A stretch of 64,000 bases of DNA from Paramacrobiotus metropolitanus (GCF_019649055.1 NW_026570242.1:1240001-1304000), one strand, 5' to 3'. Shown: positions 10,243-22,880, counted from the first letter of the stretch. Notes: generated from the sequence alone by a model not told the origin. Program-made: numbers and translations.

Positions 10243-12908
10243 TTATTTACTACAGATAATTAAAATTTCTTTATCTTTGCTTTGCATTATATTACGCAGG
10301 TAATATAATCCCTCACGCAGATTCTCCTCAAAAATTCCCTGGCACAAAACATTTGGGACAATAATCATTAGTTTGATGATTCTCTCTTCCACGGGGTGAC
10401 TCCGTGGCCAGATCTGAAGACAGTCTCCCGACAAAACAAGATCCTTAATAACCTTTTCAGACAAGTCGTTAGCTTGTACACGGATTTGAGATGCCACTGA
10501 GTCGCTCTTCAAAATCCCTTTCATGCACCTTTCTAACATTTCGATTTTCGCATAAATCCCTGCGGCTCGGCGTTTATCCAGCCCCAATTGCTTCAGATTA
10601 TGATCCCAGTAAAAATAAATGCACGGTGATGTCGATTCGCTGGACTGATCGGATAGCAGCTCAATACAGGGTCCGGTTTTTTCACTCAGTGTCATTATGG
10701 GTAAATGTAGTAATGCTGATTGTTGCACCACATTTTGTGCTGTTTCTTTGGAGTCTACCCCCTTTTCGTTTGGAATTCCTTGAGACTCTAAAGGCTTTTT
10801 GTTGGAAAGCGAGGGGTTTCGACTGGTTGTTGAAGAGCGGCTTTCGTCATACAACTGAGAGAAAAGCTAAAACAGATTGACAGATTTGCAAATACCTACG
10901 TCAGTTCCATAATCGAATGTAAATTTTACCACATACCGATGTGTTGAGATGATAAGATCGGGGTGCAGGTGCAACTCGGACACAACTATCGGTGAACAGC
11001 CGTTGAGAAGGCGATTGCCCAGCTATGTAAGTATGATGACTAACTTCTAATTCATTCATGAAGTCAGCGCATGATTTAAGATAGCGAAGATCTAAATGCA
11101 CATGTGTGTGATTATGTTGCTCTGGAAATTCGCTTGGGCACTCGGAAAAATGGATGTTTTCGTAGGGTTCTGCTTCGCGGGTGTCAGCCTCACCTGTGCA
11201 GGAAGGGCAATCTGGAACTGGTAAAATTGCAGTGCTTTCTGGGGAAGGCAACGCACCAGGTGCGAATGTCTGAGTCTGTTCGGTAGGGTGGTCCACCTGT
11301 AAAGTTTAAGGGAGGCATTAGATATCAGCGGCACTTAACTTGCCGCTGTTATAATTCCATTTAATAAAGCCATAAATACTCTTTTACCGCAAACATGCCA
11401 GGAGAGTATTCGCTAATTTCCTGATTTTGAGGATATGTTTGCTTTGTCTTTTGTATATAAGGTTTCGCAGGTTTCGGAGTTTGGTTGGCCGCCGCCTTCG
11501 GTAGCCGATCTTTGGAAAAGTCGTCCATGGATGTGGGACTGCTTGATTGAATTGCTGCTCCGCGATCGCTATCTGTTTGTCTATGCGAATTGTTCCACTC
11601 ACGTGTCTGATATGATATTTCCTTTGTTGTTTCGCACTCGCTGTACGTGGTTTTCGATTCTACTGCTTCCGTGTGACGGTATTCCTTTTCTTCGTGTAAT
11701 GCATTGGTTCCCGAAGTCAACGATATCGAATCTCTCTGATTATCTTGTTCGGTTAATCTTTTTTGTGACGGCAATTGTGGCGTGGAAACAAAGAACCGGT
11801 AGGGATCGTCAAAGGTCACGGGTAAACATGTAGCACTTTGCCGCTTCAGTTCCTCCAGTCGCTGCCGATTGTGCTGCAGGGAACGATACTTGAATAACGT
11901 TTTCGTAGCCCACGTCAAATTATGCACGGAATCGTCAATTAGCTGCTGTAAACCGAATTCAACCTCTACAGGTGTTATATAGATATCACCTTCCTCTTCG
12001 TGATCAAACGCCTCCGCGTTTTGCTCGAATCCGGTGCTGTAATTGGATCTTGAATTACTCCGTGATACTTTGCGAGATTCGCAACTGCGTCGATTCACTT
12101 CTTGCCACAGTGATTCTTCTATGGAAAGACTTCGATGTGCTATCATGGGAACAGTGGAGTCGGCTTTTTTGGATGGTAGAGAAGTCGGATTTTCGTGCGC
12201 ACGTATGCAGAACGTGGCACTGCTGTTTATCGAGATGTCATGACTAGAAGTTGTACTAGAATTATCACTATAATCAATGGTTATGGAGCCATGGGACGAC
12301 GATGACAAACTTCTAGGGGTTTTTTCATCGCCATTACAAACGGATGAAAGAGTTTCTGTGTTGAGGGGCTCGAAAATGCTGATCGCAACGTTATGATCAT
12401 TCAAGAGCTTCCTGTCAGCTTTTGCTGACTGGAGTTTTGATGTAATTGGCAACCGATGTAGACTTCCTGCAGATCGAGTAGCTTTCGGTGAACGGCTGTT
12501 GTGCATTAAAGGCATTATCAGGCCGATTTCGTATGAAGGTTTCTCCAAGTAGGTAGAGCTCCACTGCATTACCGATATTTTGTTTGTAATAACATTCATC
12601 AAATGCTGGCGAGTGGCACGAATTTGATCTAAATTGTAACGGTAATCGATATTATATTCCGATTTTTGATTGCTCCACCACTTTTTAAGTTCGTCAAGAT
12701 TGTGGTGCGAGCCGATAGGTTTGTCATAGATGCTTCGATAGTTTTCTGGGTACTTGTTCACTATTACTGGTGTGCTTAAATCAAAGAAAGAATCAGGACT
12801 GTTATATTCATAAATCTGCTCATAATACCTAGCAGCCTCAGCATCCGCTGTCGAATGCATCCCTCCCAAGAAAGTTGGAAGTTCCCTTAAACATGCAAAA
12901 ATCGTCAT
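10243..12908 (-). CDS. Unrecognised protein of about 830 aa, three exons
   Basis: I do not recognise this protein. Three exons fit on the minus strand: 12908 to about 11388, about 11298 to 10940, and about 10860 to 10243. The junctions have good consensus (donor GCG|GTAAAAG, acceptor TTTACAG|GTGGAC; donor TCG|GTATGT, acceptor CTCTCAG|TTG). The N-terminal part has aromatic- and charge-rich pieces (EAARYYEQIYEYNSPDSFF, LKKWWSNQKSEYNIDYRYN), then a Ser/Thr-rich disordered middle and a helical segment near residue 310 (FKYRSLQHNRQRLEELKRQ). The C-terminal 150 residues look like a folded helical domain (AAGIYAKIEMLERCMKGIL, LREGLYYLRNIM). The first ATG follows an in-frame stop, so it is a plausible start, though an exon junction just upstream (CCAAAG) is possible. 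It sits 170 bp downstream of the BK channel stop on the same strand, so co-transcription or an alternative 3' extension of that gene cannot be excluded. Confidence 0.6.
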
Positions 12909-13079
12909 GCACTCGTACGCGCAATCTTTGGAAACAAAATATGGTGGCTACGGTCGATGCCCAGTAAGATCAAGCTCCACGATGGGAACTACAGTAATAC
13001 AGAAACACTTCAAAAAAGTACGTAACTACAGAAACACAAACTGCAGCAGGAAAAGTGGCAAACATGAAGGCTGGCATTA

Positions 13080-16000
13080 TTATATGACTTTTCTGCCCTG
13101 TTTAGTTATATTTTTCGTGGCCAAAGCCTTCAGTGTTAACGCTTTGGGTTCGCTTTTCCTAACGAGAATAGTGCGGCGGCATCCTGATGGAAACTGAGGC
13201 GATGCCGATTCGTTATGCCGACTAGGCGATGCCAGATAGGAAGCGAAGATGTACAAGTCATCCGATTCAAGCATAATCAAATCCGGCATTGGATTGGTCA
13301 GCGGATACGTCATGCTGACACTTTTCTCCAGTCCGACCTTTTGATCGAGTCGTCCAATGCCAATACACACCATTCCGTTGGCAAATGATTCCAGAACCAC
13401 ATTTCTGTATGGTCCATTCTATGCAGGGAACATTATTATCTCCATTTACATCATTTGATGTTTTCGTACGTACGATATATTTAGCGAACATCGGATCCGA
13501 CATCCTAACCACTTTGAGCAAACCTTGCTGAACAGTAGGGCATGGAATGTAGCTGATGTTCGTGCCACTGGCAGTGCTTTCGCTCATAATCCCCATTTGA
13601 GAGCGACCGTGCACCATGCTCCGAATTAATGAGCACGCCAGCGGTTCAAAATAACTCTAATAAAATGAGATATAAGAAGAAATAAAAGAAACCGCTGAGA
13701 TCAGTAACCACTTTACCGTAACCAACAAGGAATCAAGAACACTTTCCAGAAAAACGGCTCCCGATACGAAAGAGCTGGATAAGTACAACGGAATGTCCCG
13801 CTGTGCATTAGTGCGATCACGCTCCAAAAATTTTATGTTCTCGTCATGCTCTGGAAAATTCAGCGCGCAGGCTATCACTGCCATCCAAACCCATTGACTC
13901 AGTCGCTGTACCTATATTTGTGATGAGCTTTTGCCGCTTTTTTAATGTCCCATTTATTTCTTCACCAGACTGCAGGGTTTGAACGCTCCGCTTTTCTTCC
14001 TGCTGTTTCTGTTCTTCGTACTTCATGGCTTTAATGTTCAGTGTGGAGAGGATCACTTCTCTGTCATCTAGGATCTCGTCCTTAGAATGACCACTTTTCG
14101 ACTGAATTACGACGCAAGTGTCACATTCGTTAATCGACACCATTTCCAGATCCGTGCGCTCCAAAGGGTTACCCTACGATTTAAAATTAATACTCACAAA
14201 GCTTTACCAAACTCATTTCCCTCCTTTTAACATCGGACCATCCTCTTGTTATCAAAACCATAAAGTATTAGAATTCGTCAATTCGATAATATCGATGTGA
14301 TTCAGTCAGGATTGCCGCAGTAAGAACAATTTGCGGCACTATAACTGGTTGGCTATTTTGCCGCACACTGGGCTCATTAGGCACATGCTACGTTGCCACA
14401 GTGCGAGCGCCAGTTTAAAGTTAACCTTAAAAAATAAAAGAAACCTAAGAATTAGCCTAAGAAAATCCCCAGTTTAGAAAAAGTCACCGATCAGACGGCG
14501 GCAAATTCGCTGACAAGCTGAAAACCCGCAGTGTAAGGCAAAATAGCCAACAAGCTAACTGGCGGCAGATACTGGAGCTAAATAGAAAAAAGCTATTTTG
14601 CCGTATACCTACGGCAAATAGTCACTCCGTTAAGAAAACTAAGAGAATTTCGATTTCAAAGCTTGATTCCAAAGCATTACTTAGAAAAATCCAGTATTAT
14701 AGAGAAAAAATGTCATCCACTTGTGAATACGGCAAGAAAACATCTACATAACTAATCCGTTTTGTCATTACTCTCTCGATACTTTATTCTGCGCTTGTAG
14801 CCGGCACCAAGAAGGACGGGTGGATGGCGGATGCTCAATGAAGGTCATCCACGTTTCTACCGACGGTCTCCATTGGCTTGTAATCGACTATATTTGTACT
14901 TCGCGCCTTCAAGTTTGACGATAAGTAAACGGTAATAACGGGTATAGCGATACGCTGGTACCAATTGTTACAGAAAAGACCTACACTGGCGCACCAGCTT
15001 GATCAGCCATTCGGACTGGCAAAAACGCTGACTGTTGCATAATGGCCGACAGAATGGTGGATGATCTTTGCAGAAAGATGGATAGCCTTTGCATAAAGGT
15101 GGATGACCTTCGGCAGTAAGCTGGATCCACAACACTACCGTCCACCTTCCTGCCGGCTACATGCGCTTACCCGCACAACAGTTATTTTAGGAAAGTTGCT
15201 TAGCGTGTTCCATTCTTTTTCCAAATATACGGTATTCCCCAACAGAACAATTTCTTTCAAATGCTCAAATGGAATATCCCCAGATCTTAGGGGCATCACC
15301 AGTTCGGACAAATCTAATGGGGACGCGTTCGGTTTAGCGAAAACACAGATAACAATATGGCCGCTATAACCGGTTTGGATGGCTAGCTTGGATTTTGGAT
15401 CCTGTACAGCAAACAAAGTCTTGTAAGAATAACTCGATGATTTTAAGTTTCGAATTGACTTAAACGTACTGCAGCGGCTTTTGCTTCTTGGAAACTACGT
15501 GACGGCACCCAGTGATGCTTGCGAATAGCAGCATTCAGCTCCGACTGCGTGCTCGGAAGCTCAGATTCCCGTGATTTAATGGCCAGAGAAACTGCCGATA
15601 AGGGAGGATTAATTTCGGCAGTCGCCGAGACGTCCGGAATCGGAATAGTGATTTCTTCCAAAACAGTGTCACTAGGCAAAATAACAGGCATGATATGTAT
15701 CTTAACAAAAGGCACGTCATCACAACAAAGGGGATTACCGTTGTTCTGCGATTTGCATTCCAGCTCCCTGCCATACAGTTCGGGTAGAATGTGTTTCACT
15801 AGTGACTTTTTCGCTGCCACCAAATTGAAATCGTCGGCACTGTAGCCAGAGTCGTCGTATGGGGTTGCGTTCCTGCAATATGTACGGATCCCGCTTTCCT
15901 GAAATGGAAAGTACTAACAACTTCTTTCACTTTAATACAACACTTTCACTCTGACTCAGAATTTCAACTTGGGCAACTGTTATCAATGATTAGCTATAAA

Positions 16001-19000
16001 TATAATAACCTACCCAAATTATGCTGACATGGTGTGATGTCGTTAGGACTTTTCGTATTGATGTGACATTTATTGCAGTAATACCACGCTCTAAATAAAA
16101 AGCGGTGCGCACTGTGTTTATAGTGACCATCGAGGAAACCATTAAATGTGATCAGTCACCTGTAGATACGTACTTGTCGACTTCGTCTTGAGTATATGCG
16201 ATGAAAATGCCCATATGATTCGTGGTTATCGATATGGCGCTTGGATTGATCATTATATCCCCAAACTCAATCCCGGCCACCCAGGAAGTTGGCTTCTCGA
16301 ACAAGCCGATTAAGAGTACCCCGAGGTGCGCGTAGCAGTGCCTATATAAAAAACTTGTAAGCTGTAATACAGGAAAAATACATAAACACGCAAATTATAT
16401 GTTTTTATCTGTTCTACCGAGCCACTTGACTGAATGACATATCGGTGTAGTAGTCGCTCAACTTCTGTAATACCAGTTGGTTCTTTCCGGTGTAATGATA
16501 CAAGACGATAGAGTCAAACTCCTGCAAACCGCACATGGGTATACTGCACACAGGTATGTAGTCAGCGCACAAGATAAGCAACCTGAATATGATCGTGTTG
16601 CCCGAAAAAATTGTAAGGAAAACTTGCGAGTTCCGGATTCGCCCGCATGAGATTGGACACCATTGTCGAAAATCCCGGGGCAATACAGTTTTTGGCTAGC
16701 AATCCCATTTTAATCTCAAACAAGCTGACAATGGTGTCGCCCCTCAGCGAGTTCCAACTAGAGAGATTGGTGAGATGGACCTATCAATACAAACCAAGTG
16801 GGAGATTTCGGTGCAGAGTGTGAACAAGAGGCACAAAAACCACGAACGAGCTTACTTCCCAGCACACCTACATGGTTACGTTTGTGGTAGATTTGCACAA
16901 TGATTCGTGTCATCGAATGAAAGTTCTTTATGGCAATGACGCGGAGCACATTGGTAGCATCTTCAGTATCCGTTTGCTCCGGCTTCTTGTCGGCGATGAT
17001 CAGACAGGCCAGAGCCCGTTGCATGGCGGTTCGAGCCAGATCCTGGGAGTTTAAAACATCGCCTTGAAGGTATTCCACCTGGGCGAAGTTACTGCGCAGC
17101 AGCGCCTCCATCTCCATATCCGGATCCTGACTGTGTGTTTATAGTGAACGACACTGACTCCTCGCACACGTATACCACCAAACAGACTTACTTACTAATA
17201 AAAACCACACACAAATAGCTGGTATCGTAGGCACTACTAAAGAAATTTTCCAAGAATCTGTTGGCAATGCTAAAGGTGATGTGGCCGCATACAACAACAT
17301 GTCTGCAACATGTGGCGTATTGTAAAGAAAACAATTTCGCAATTCGCTCATTAGCTGAGTGGTACGATAACTCACTCTAAGCCACTTTCTGGTTTGAAGC
17401 CTCCACCATATTTTAGTTTGGATCGCACCATATTGCCCACTTCCGGTAGCGATGATGCAAATAAGGCCTGCAAAAAACCTATTCAATGGTATGTGCCTTG
17501 TTAAAGCACACGGCTTTTTTGCTGACTCACGATCGTCCCAAGAATGTACACACAATCAAAAGCACGACCCATTGCAGTGACCGGGGCGATGTCGCCATAT
17601 CCGACGGTGGAGATGGTGACCACGGAAAAGTACAGAAATTTCCAGTAGGAATGTCCGTGCTCCAGTACAGTGTAAAAATTCTCGGTCTGATTGAATAAAA
17701 ATGGTAACACGGAAATGCAAGCCCAAACCGAGTGACCAATTTTCATTGTCCTTTCCGAAATATTTACCAAGTGAAAAACACCACTCCCAACCAGGATTAT
17801 ACACGCCAGGCGGCAGATAAGAAAGGTTAGCGTGACCTGGGTTCTGGTCTTCAAGATGCCCACATACTGCATCACGTCCGGAATTGAGAGTATATGTAGC
17901 ACACGCAGAAATCGTAACCCTGCAACACCATAATTCAAGATCATTCACTTCTTGCAAAATGTGAACTCGTTCCTTTTCGCTAACCTGACCAATTGCGATC
18001 TAAGAAAATCGCTATAATAGACGGTGGAATAGTAAAATAGTCCACTATGGAATAAGCCTCGGCTAGAAAGACAAACTTCCGGCTTGACGCGCAGAACTAC
18101 AGAAAGATAGTCATATAATACTGTGAATTTCTTTTCTGTGTAATATGTAGACATAAACCTATATAAGGCCGTTTTGCTATACAGTTTCGATGGCGCACCC
18201 GCAAAACGAAGTACACCAGGAAGAACAAGTTGCATACGAAGTCCACTTGCCATTCCGCAGTCGACGTCCACGCACGGCACACTTCCAAATCGGGAACTGT
18301 GCTGTCATGTAAGCCCAGTGAATGATCGAAGATATAACTATTCAAGGAAGCGTATTTTCTGTTCATAAACATACTCTGCCACATCTTGACAATATATTCC
18401 GAAAGAAACCATCGCCACGCAGAATCCAATGATCGCCTGTAAAGTTAATTGCCATGCAGTGACTGCAGTCTATACATATACGTTATGGTTATATTGTTCA
18501 TAGACAGTTAGGGCAAACTGCGGCAGTAGCAATACCAATGACATGTTTCTCAGCCTTTAGTCTGAGACTCACAAGGGGATGGCTTTCGTCATCTATTGTC
18601 ATCTATTATCATTGGATTGCTGTTGCCAGCCATCGCATTGTGCACAAATTGTCTAATAAAAAAATGGTACCACAACTCGGCCCGTCAGTGTCTGGCAGTT
18701 TACTATGCGATTGGCCTCCCTTTCCATGACATGATACCATTGAAAGGTCCACTTGCGAGACATCAAGACGACGTCGCCAGCGCTGTTGGAGTCATCCAGA
18801 AAGGATGATGGATCCGCTTCGATGATGGTGAAGGCCCGTCTCTTCAGTACTTGCTTGGAACTGCGCAATCCGCACCATTTAACGATATTCCATACCCCCA
18901 GGATAGAGTATAAGGTCAGCCAGCTTAATATACTGCTGATAAGAAATATCCACCATAACCGCGGTTTACCGATGACTTCACAAGACTGATAATAATTTCT

Positions 19001-19237
19001 ATTACAATAAAAATTAATAGTAACCAGAACTTTAGGGTAACTTTTTATAGTAACTATAACTGCATTACTTCTTTCGTACCTGTCTCTAGCGAAATAACTG
19101 ACAAAATCCTGGGAAAGGTAATTACTGATATTTTCCAACTGCACTCCGGAACGGACTTCCGCTTTTGGAAAAACGGAACAGTTGCATATCGGCTCAGCGT
19201 CAATGTTTGGCTTAATAACGGTTAGATTGGCATCCAT
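13080..19237 (-). CDS. Slo/BK-type potassium channel, divergent, apparently complete
   Basis: A pore-forming K+ channel subunit of the plasma membrane. Membrane exons are phase-consistent: 19237-18677 (N-terminus, S0), 18436-18339 (S1), 18301-18199 (S2), 18096-17985 (S3), 17919-17531 (S4 to S6) and 17467-17376. The filter is STVGYGD. Cytosolic exons then follow the Slo1 order: RCK1 ([29 protein letters not shown]), the linker ([10 protein letters not shown]), and RCK2 ([43 protein letters not shown]), with TAA at 13080-13082. Departures from Slo1: S4 reads [10 protein letters not shown], so the third S4 arginine is His. The calcium bowl is replaced by [17 protein letters not shown], with no aspartate run. 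The RCK1 acidic pair is also missing ([11 protein letters not shown]). The pore turret has about 20 extra residues. It is probably voltage-gated but Ca2+-insensitive; that is inference. No in-frame stop or frameshift was found. Confidence 0.92.
14318..14640. repeat. GGCTATTTTGCC-family repeat, copy 2, in a BK intron
   Basis: Lies in the roughly 1-kb BK intron between about 14180 and 15145. It contains TGCCGCAGTAAGAAC, GGTTGGCTATTTTGCCGCAC near 14350, the inverse GGCAAAATAGCC near 14540, and AGCTATTTTGCCGTA near 14595. The inverted arrangement and the match to 2470-2545 suggest a MITE family. The rest of this intron holds no recognised feature. Confidence 0.55.
18506..18655. mobile_element. 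Decayed MITE in BK intron 1, same family as 58930-59052
   Basis: The left end reads GGGCAAACTGCGGCAGTAGC at 18511-18530, followed by AATACCAATGAC. Near 18609-18655 there is an imperfect inverted partner (CATTGGATTGCTGTTGCC through CACAAATT). The better-kept relative lies at 58930-59052. Both halves have drifted, so the edges are approximate. Confidence 0.6.
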
Positions 19238-21437
19238 AACTGCGCCAACGGTCTAAAACGGTCCGTATTCAACTCTGAAGGTTTAATATAAGCTACTTCC
19301 AGCACAATCATCAGCAAGGCGGACCATATTGCAGTAGAGTTTATACATGTACATGTTGTCCATAATCACGTTAACTGAAATCTGTAACGTCATTTAATAA
19401 GTTTTACTACGCTGAGCATGTTTGGCACGTGCTCTTAATGAAAATGTGGGTAAATGTGTAGACCTGTTCTATACCCGTTGTCCTTTTTTATGCTGATTTC
19501 GTGTCTGCTGCTCTGGATTCGCTCTTAGCCCCCGAGTGCGAACGTGCTCAAAACTAGTCAAAACAAATCCGTTACGAATTCCAATTCAGAAGTCTGTCTC
19601 GACGCTCACAGTTCCAAACAAACAGATAAATCTATCTAAAACAAATTGTTTCACACTATGCAAACATACAAATACGAGTATGACAACAACTACAGTAGAG
19701 CTACTTACATAACTGGAATTCAGACTAGACTGACAGCAGACTAACAAAGCGGACGCGAAGAAATTAGTTAGGCGCCCGGTGCAGCAATAGTGTTGTGAAA
19801 TGCGGCGAGGCGAAATTTGGCAGCAGCGCGATTGCTTGAAAACCCGCATTTGCCATGCTATAGCTAAAACAATTTAGCAACAAATTTTAAAAATGAAAAC
19901 GAAAAGTTCGGAAGTTAAAAGTGAGCACAGAAACAAGATACTGACGGTTTCAGTAATTTTCGTTTGGCATAGTTCCGAGGCGGTCTGGCATGGAATTTTA
20001 TGGTAAAAAAGTTATCTGAATTGTCAGTACTCGTATCTTAATTTTATTCAAACTTTTTACATTTAAACTTTTTTTTAAATTTTTCAGCTTTTTCTACCTA
20101 TTGCACGAACGAATAGATGAATCGGGAAATTTCATAAAAGACCAAGCCCGTAAAGCGTTGCCTGTTGCAAATGTTTCCGGTTACGCGGCGCGCTGTTGCT
20201 ACCAACTATTCCTCCCCGCACAGCCCTAACACGCGTACTCGTACGTTAGATCAAATCACGCCTCGTTGAACATGGGCGTATCTGACATATGGCACATGTC
20301 GTCAGCTGTATTTCGGCCAAGTGCACTTGCACACAATTGCCAAGTGCAGATCACAGTAACCAAGTGTCTGTAAGTTTGTAACACATGTGCGTACGCCGCA
20401 CATCTACGCTGAATAACGCGCTTTCAAATTCACAAAATACCCTTATGTTAAAATGGCCGGAAACGGACATCTCCATCTTAATTAAGAAAAACGATCAATA
20501 ACATGTGTAGCCTCTCCACAGTCTGGGGATCTCTTTAATCAAAAACTTTTACAAAAATCTGACACACCAGTCAGAACGGCCGTGTTCCACAACTGCCTCA
20601 CACGACTTTTTTATGTTGTCCGATGAAATCGTGCTGAAACGATCCAAGCCAGTTAAAACGTGGCCTTGACCTCGAAGCTTGGATAACTTATCTGTATACA
20701 ATGCGTAAAAAAATTGTTAAGAGTTTTGCCAATTTTCCACCACCTTGCATCAGCTTTTGGCTATTCTCACCACTTTTCACCACCTTAGGCTATTCTCACT
20801 ATGAAGTATGAAGTACCTTTAAGAAATGAATTCCACCACATTTCGACTTTACACATTTTTCTATAGTCGCAATGTCGGAAGTGACCATATACTTAATCCT
20901 TGGCAGTTGTATCGATTTTCTCGATTGTATCCGATTTATAGCTGGATTTTGTCCCGCAGCAGTGCAATACGTACAATACATGGTGCCCACTTGTGTTCAA
21001 AAGTTTCAGGTGGCTACTGCACTGCCCGGCATTAGACACTTCGGCATAAGACATTCCAGCATACGGTCATTTCGGCATACCCCATTCGGTATAAAAATTA
21101 ATAAGAATAAGAAAAATACTTCAGAAATTTATAAACTTCCGTAGTTCAAGGAAACTAAACAACTTCGTTTGTAAAGCTAAGTAATAATGCCATGGACTAT
21201 AAGCTAAGTAATATGTACATACATCATGATACATGTAGATGGACGTATATTATGTATACGCATTGATCCGCATATGTATGTATACACTCATGTACAAGTG
21301 TATGAGGTACTGTATCATGAAGTCATTTTGTACTGTAGCATGTACAAGTATGCATTCATCCAGATTCTACATCGTCCATCCACTTTATTTCCTTGTCAAG
21401 GTCTCTCCGTGCTCGTTCGTGTAATGTTGTCGTCTAA
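19238..21437. other. Intergenic region between the BK and p24 genes
   Basis: Presumably holds the promoters of the two divergent genes (BK leftwards, p24 rightwards). No domain, RNA gene or terminal-repeat element is recognised. A few short open frames (for example 19586-19849 minus and 20872-21144 plus) look random. 21200-21330 is rich in alternating GTATGTAC-type words. Confidence 0.5.
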
Positions 21438-22160
21438 ATGGCGATTAGATATTCCCTTGAGAGATTTTGGGGAACAGACTTTAAATGTGTCGCGTACATA
21501 AGTTTTTTACCGTTATTTTTTACAAGTATAACTCGCTCCCTCGCTCTGGAATTCATTTTGCAAGTCAGTAAACCGCGATGCCTACACGATGACGTTGTAG
21601 CTAACATATTTATCAACGGTCTGTACAACGTCACTCCAGCAACTGCTAAAGGTCTCCCATACGTACCCACCTCCTTACAAGTAACAGATTCTAACGGACA
21701 GATTGTCTACTGGAAGAGCGTTGCGACAAATGGAAAATTCGTGTTTGTTGTCGACAAGGACGATAAGTATTCGGTGTGTTTCGAAAGTACCCTACCTAAC
21801 GATTCCGTAACGGTGCACGGGAGCTATCTCCGCGAAAAAACCGACAGACGGATTAATTTGACCCTAACCAACACGTTTAGTTTTAATGCTCATCGAGATC
21901 GACGTCAACGCGACTGGATGGCCTTCAATGTGACGACGATGGAGAAAGAGCTGCTTCTGCTACAAGAGTTTTCACAAATACTGCATTACTCCATGAGTCT
22001 CATGAACGAAGTGCAGTATAAGATAAGATTACACCGTCAAAAAACCGAGTCTGTATTGCTCGGAGTGTCTGTGATGGGAATGACAGTGCTGTGCGGCCTC
22101 GCTGTATGGCAACTGTGGTATCTTCGAAATTTTTTTAAGTCTAAAAACATCATTGAGTAA
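21438..22160 (+). CDS. p24/TMED family cargo receptor, TMED10-like
   Basis: p24 proteins cycle between ER and Golgi in COPI/COPII vesicles and sort cargo such as GPI-anchored proteins. The 240-residue reading has the full family plan: a hydrophobic leader (residues about 17-37), a GOLD domain from about residue 48 (CLHDDV, with the second cysteine in YSVCFES near 111), a helical coiled region from about 165 to 205, one membrane span (VLLGVSVMGMTVLCGLAVWQ) and a short tail, YLRNFFKSKNIIE. The tail has the FF motif used for COPII binding in this family, and its final FFKSKNIIE is closest to the TMED10 (p24 delta) type ending in KKLIE. The second lysine of the COPI signal is Asn here. The gene is a single exon, unlike its neighbours, so a retrocopy origin is possible. 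ATG 21438 leaves a normal leader. Confidence 0.9.
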   Translation: MAIRYSLERFWGTDFKCVAYISFLPLFFTSITRSLALEFILQVSKPRCLHDDVVANIFINGLYNVTPATAKGLPYVPTSLQVTDSNGQIVYWKSVATNGKFVFVVDKDDKYSVCFESTLPNDSVTVHGSYLREKTDRRINLTLTNTFSFNAHRDRRQRDWMAFNVTTMEKELLLLQEFSQILHYSMSLMNEVQYKIRLHRQKTESVLLGVSVMGMTVLCGLAVWQLWYLRNFFKSKNIIE

Positions 22161-22429
22161 AAACTTGTATTTGTTAATGTGCTTCTGAGTCCAGACTTTG
22201 GCTACAAAATGTGGCCTCTGATTCTCAAAACTGCCTAATTACTGAAATATAAAAACTAAACTGTGGTATAACTGTAGCAAACTTGCTGGTTTTCTCCTTA
22301 TTGTTACTGTAATTAAATGGCGTCTGCTGCTATGGAAACCGCCTATAAGACGGCCGGCAATTCTGCACCGACACCATCCAACACCTTCGACATAAAAAAA
22401 ACTAGACAACCCGAACAGACTTTAAAAAT

Positions 22430-22871
22430 GGCCCGCGCTCAAGCTCTGACTCTGACTCAGACTCTGACTGCTCAAACTCTGACTCTGACTACTCAAAGTC
22501 TGACTCTGACTGACCAAACTCTGACTCTGACTGAATAACCTAAGAAACCTAAGAAACCTAAGAAACCTAAGAAACCTAAGAAACCTAAGAAAACTAAGAA
22601 ACCTAAGAAACCTAAGAAACCTAAGAAACCTAAGAAACCTAAGAAACCTAAGAAACCTACCTAAGAAACCTAAGAAACCTAAGAAACCTAAGAAACCTAA
22701 GAAACCTAAGAAACCTAAGAAACCTAAGAAACCTAAGAAACCTATTAAGAAACCTAAGAAATCTTCAGAGTCAGAGTCAGACTTTGAGCGGTCAGAGTCA
22801 GACTTTGAGTAGTCAGAGTCAGAGTTTGAGTGGTCAGAATCAGAGTCAGAGTCAGAGTTGGAGTCTAGGCC
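22430..22871. mobile_element. Foldback element, copy 1, with 9-bp target duplication
   Basis: The element starts GGCCCGCGCTCAAG and ends GAGTCTAGGCC, so the outer bases form an inverted repeat. The arms (about 100 bp each) are built from repeated CTGACT hexamers with spacers GCTCAAA, ACTCAAAG and GACCAAA, and the right arm is the inverse. Between them lie about 23 tandem copies of the 9-mer GAAACCTAA (22538-22755). The 9 bases TTTAAAAAT occur immediately on both sides (22421-22429 and 22872-22880). A 9-bp duplication is typical of Mutator-like elements; no transposase is encoded, so it is non-autonomous. Confidence 0.93.
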
Positions 22872-22880
22872 TTTAAAAAT

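Noticed and set aside
17531-17919. Possible extra intron in the S4-S6 exon, from the long pore turret
   Set aside because: The exon is phase-consistent as one piece, and removing the candidate interval puts the pore out of frame.
18181-18240. Apparent frameshift in the BK channel after S2 (LVYFVLR versus RFAGAPSKL in another frame)
   Set aside because: A normal donor follows VYFVLR, and the exon at 18096-17985 supplies [16 protein letters not shown] in phase, so no frameshift is needed; the second match was coincidence.
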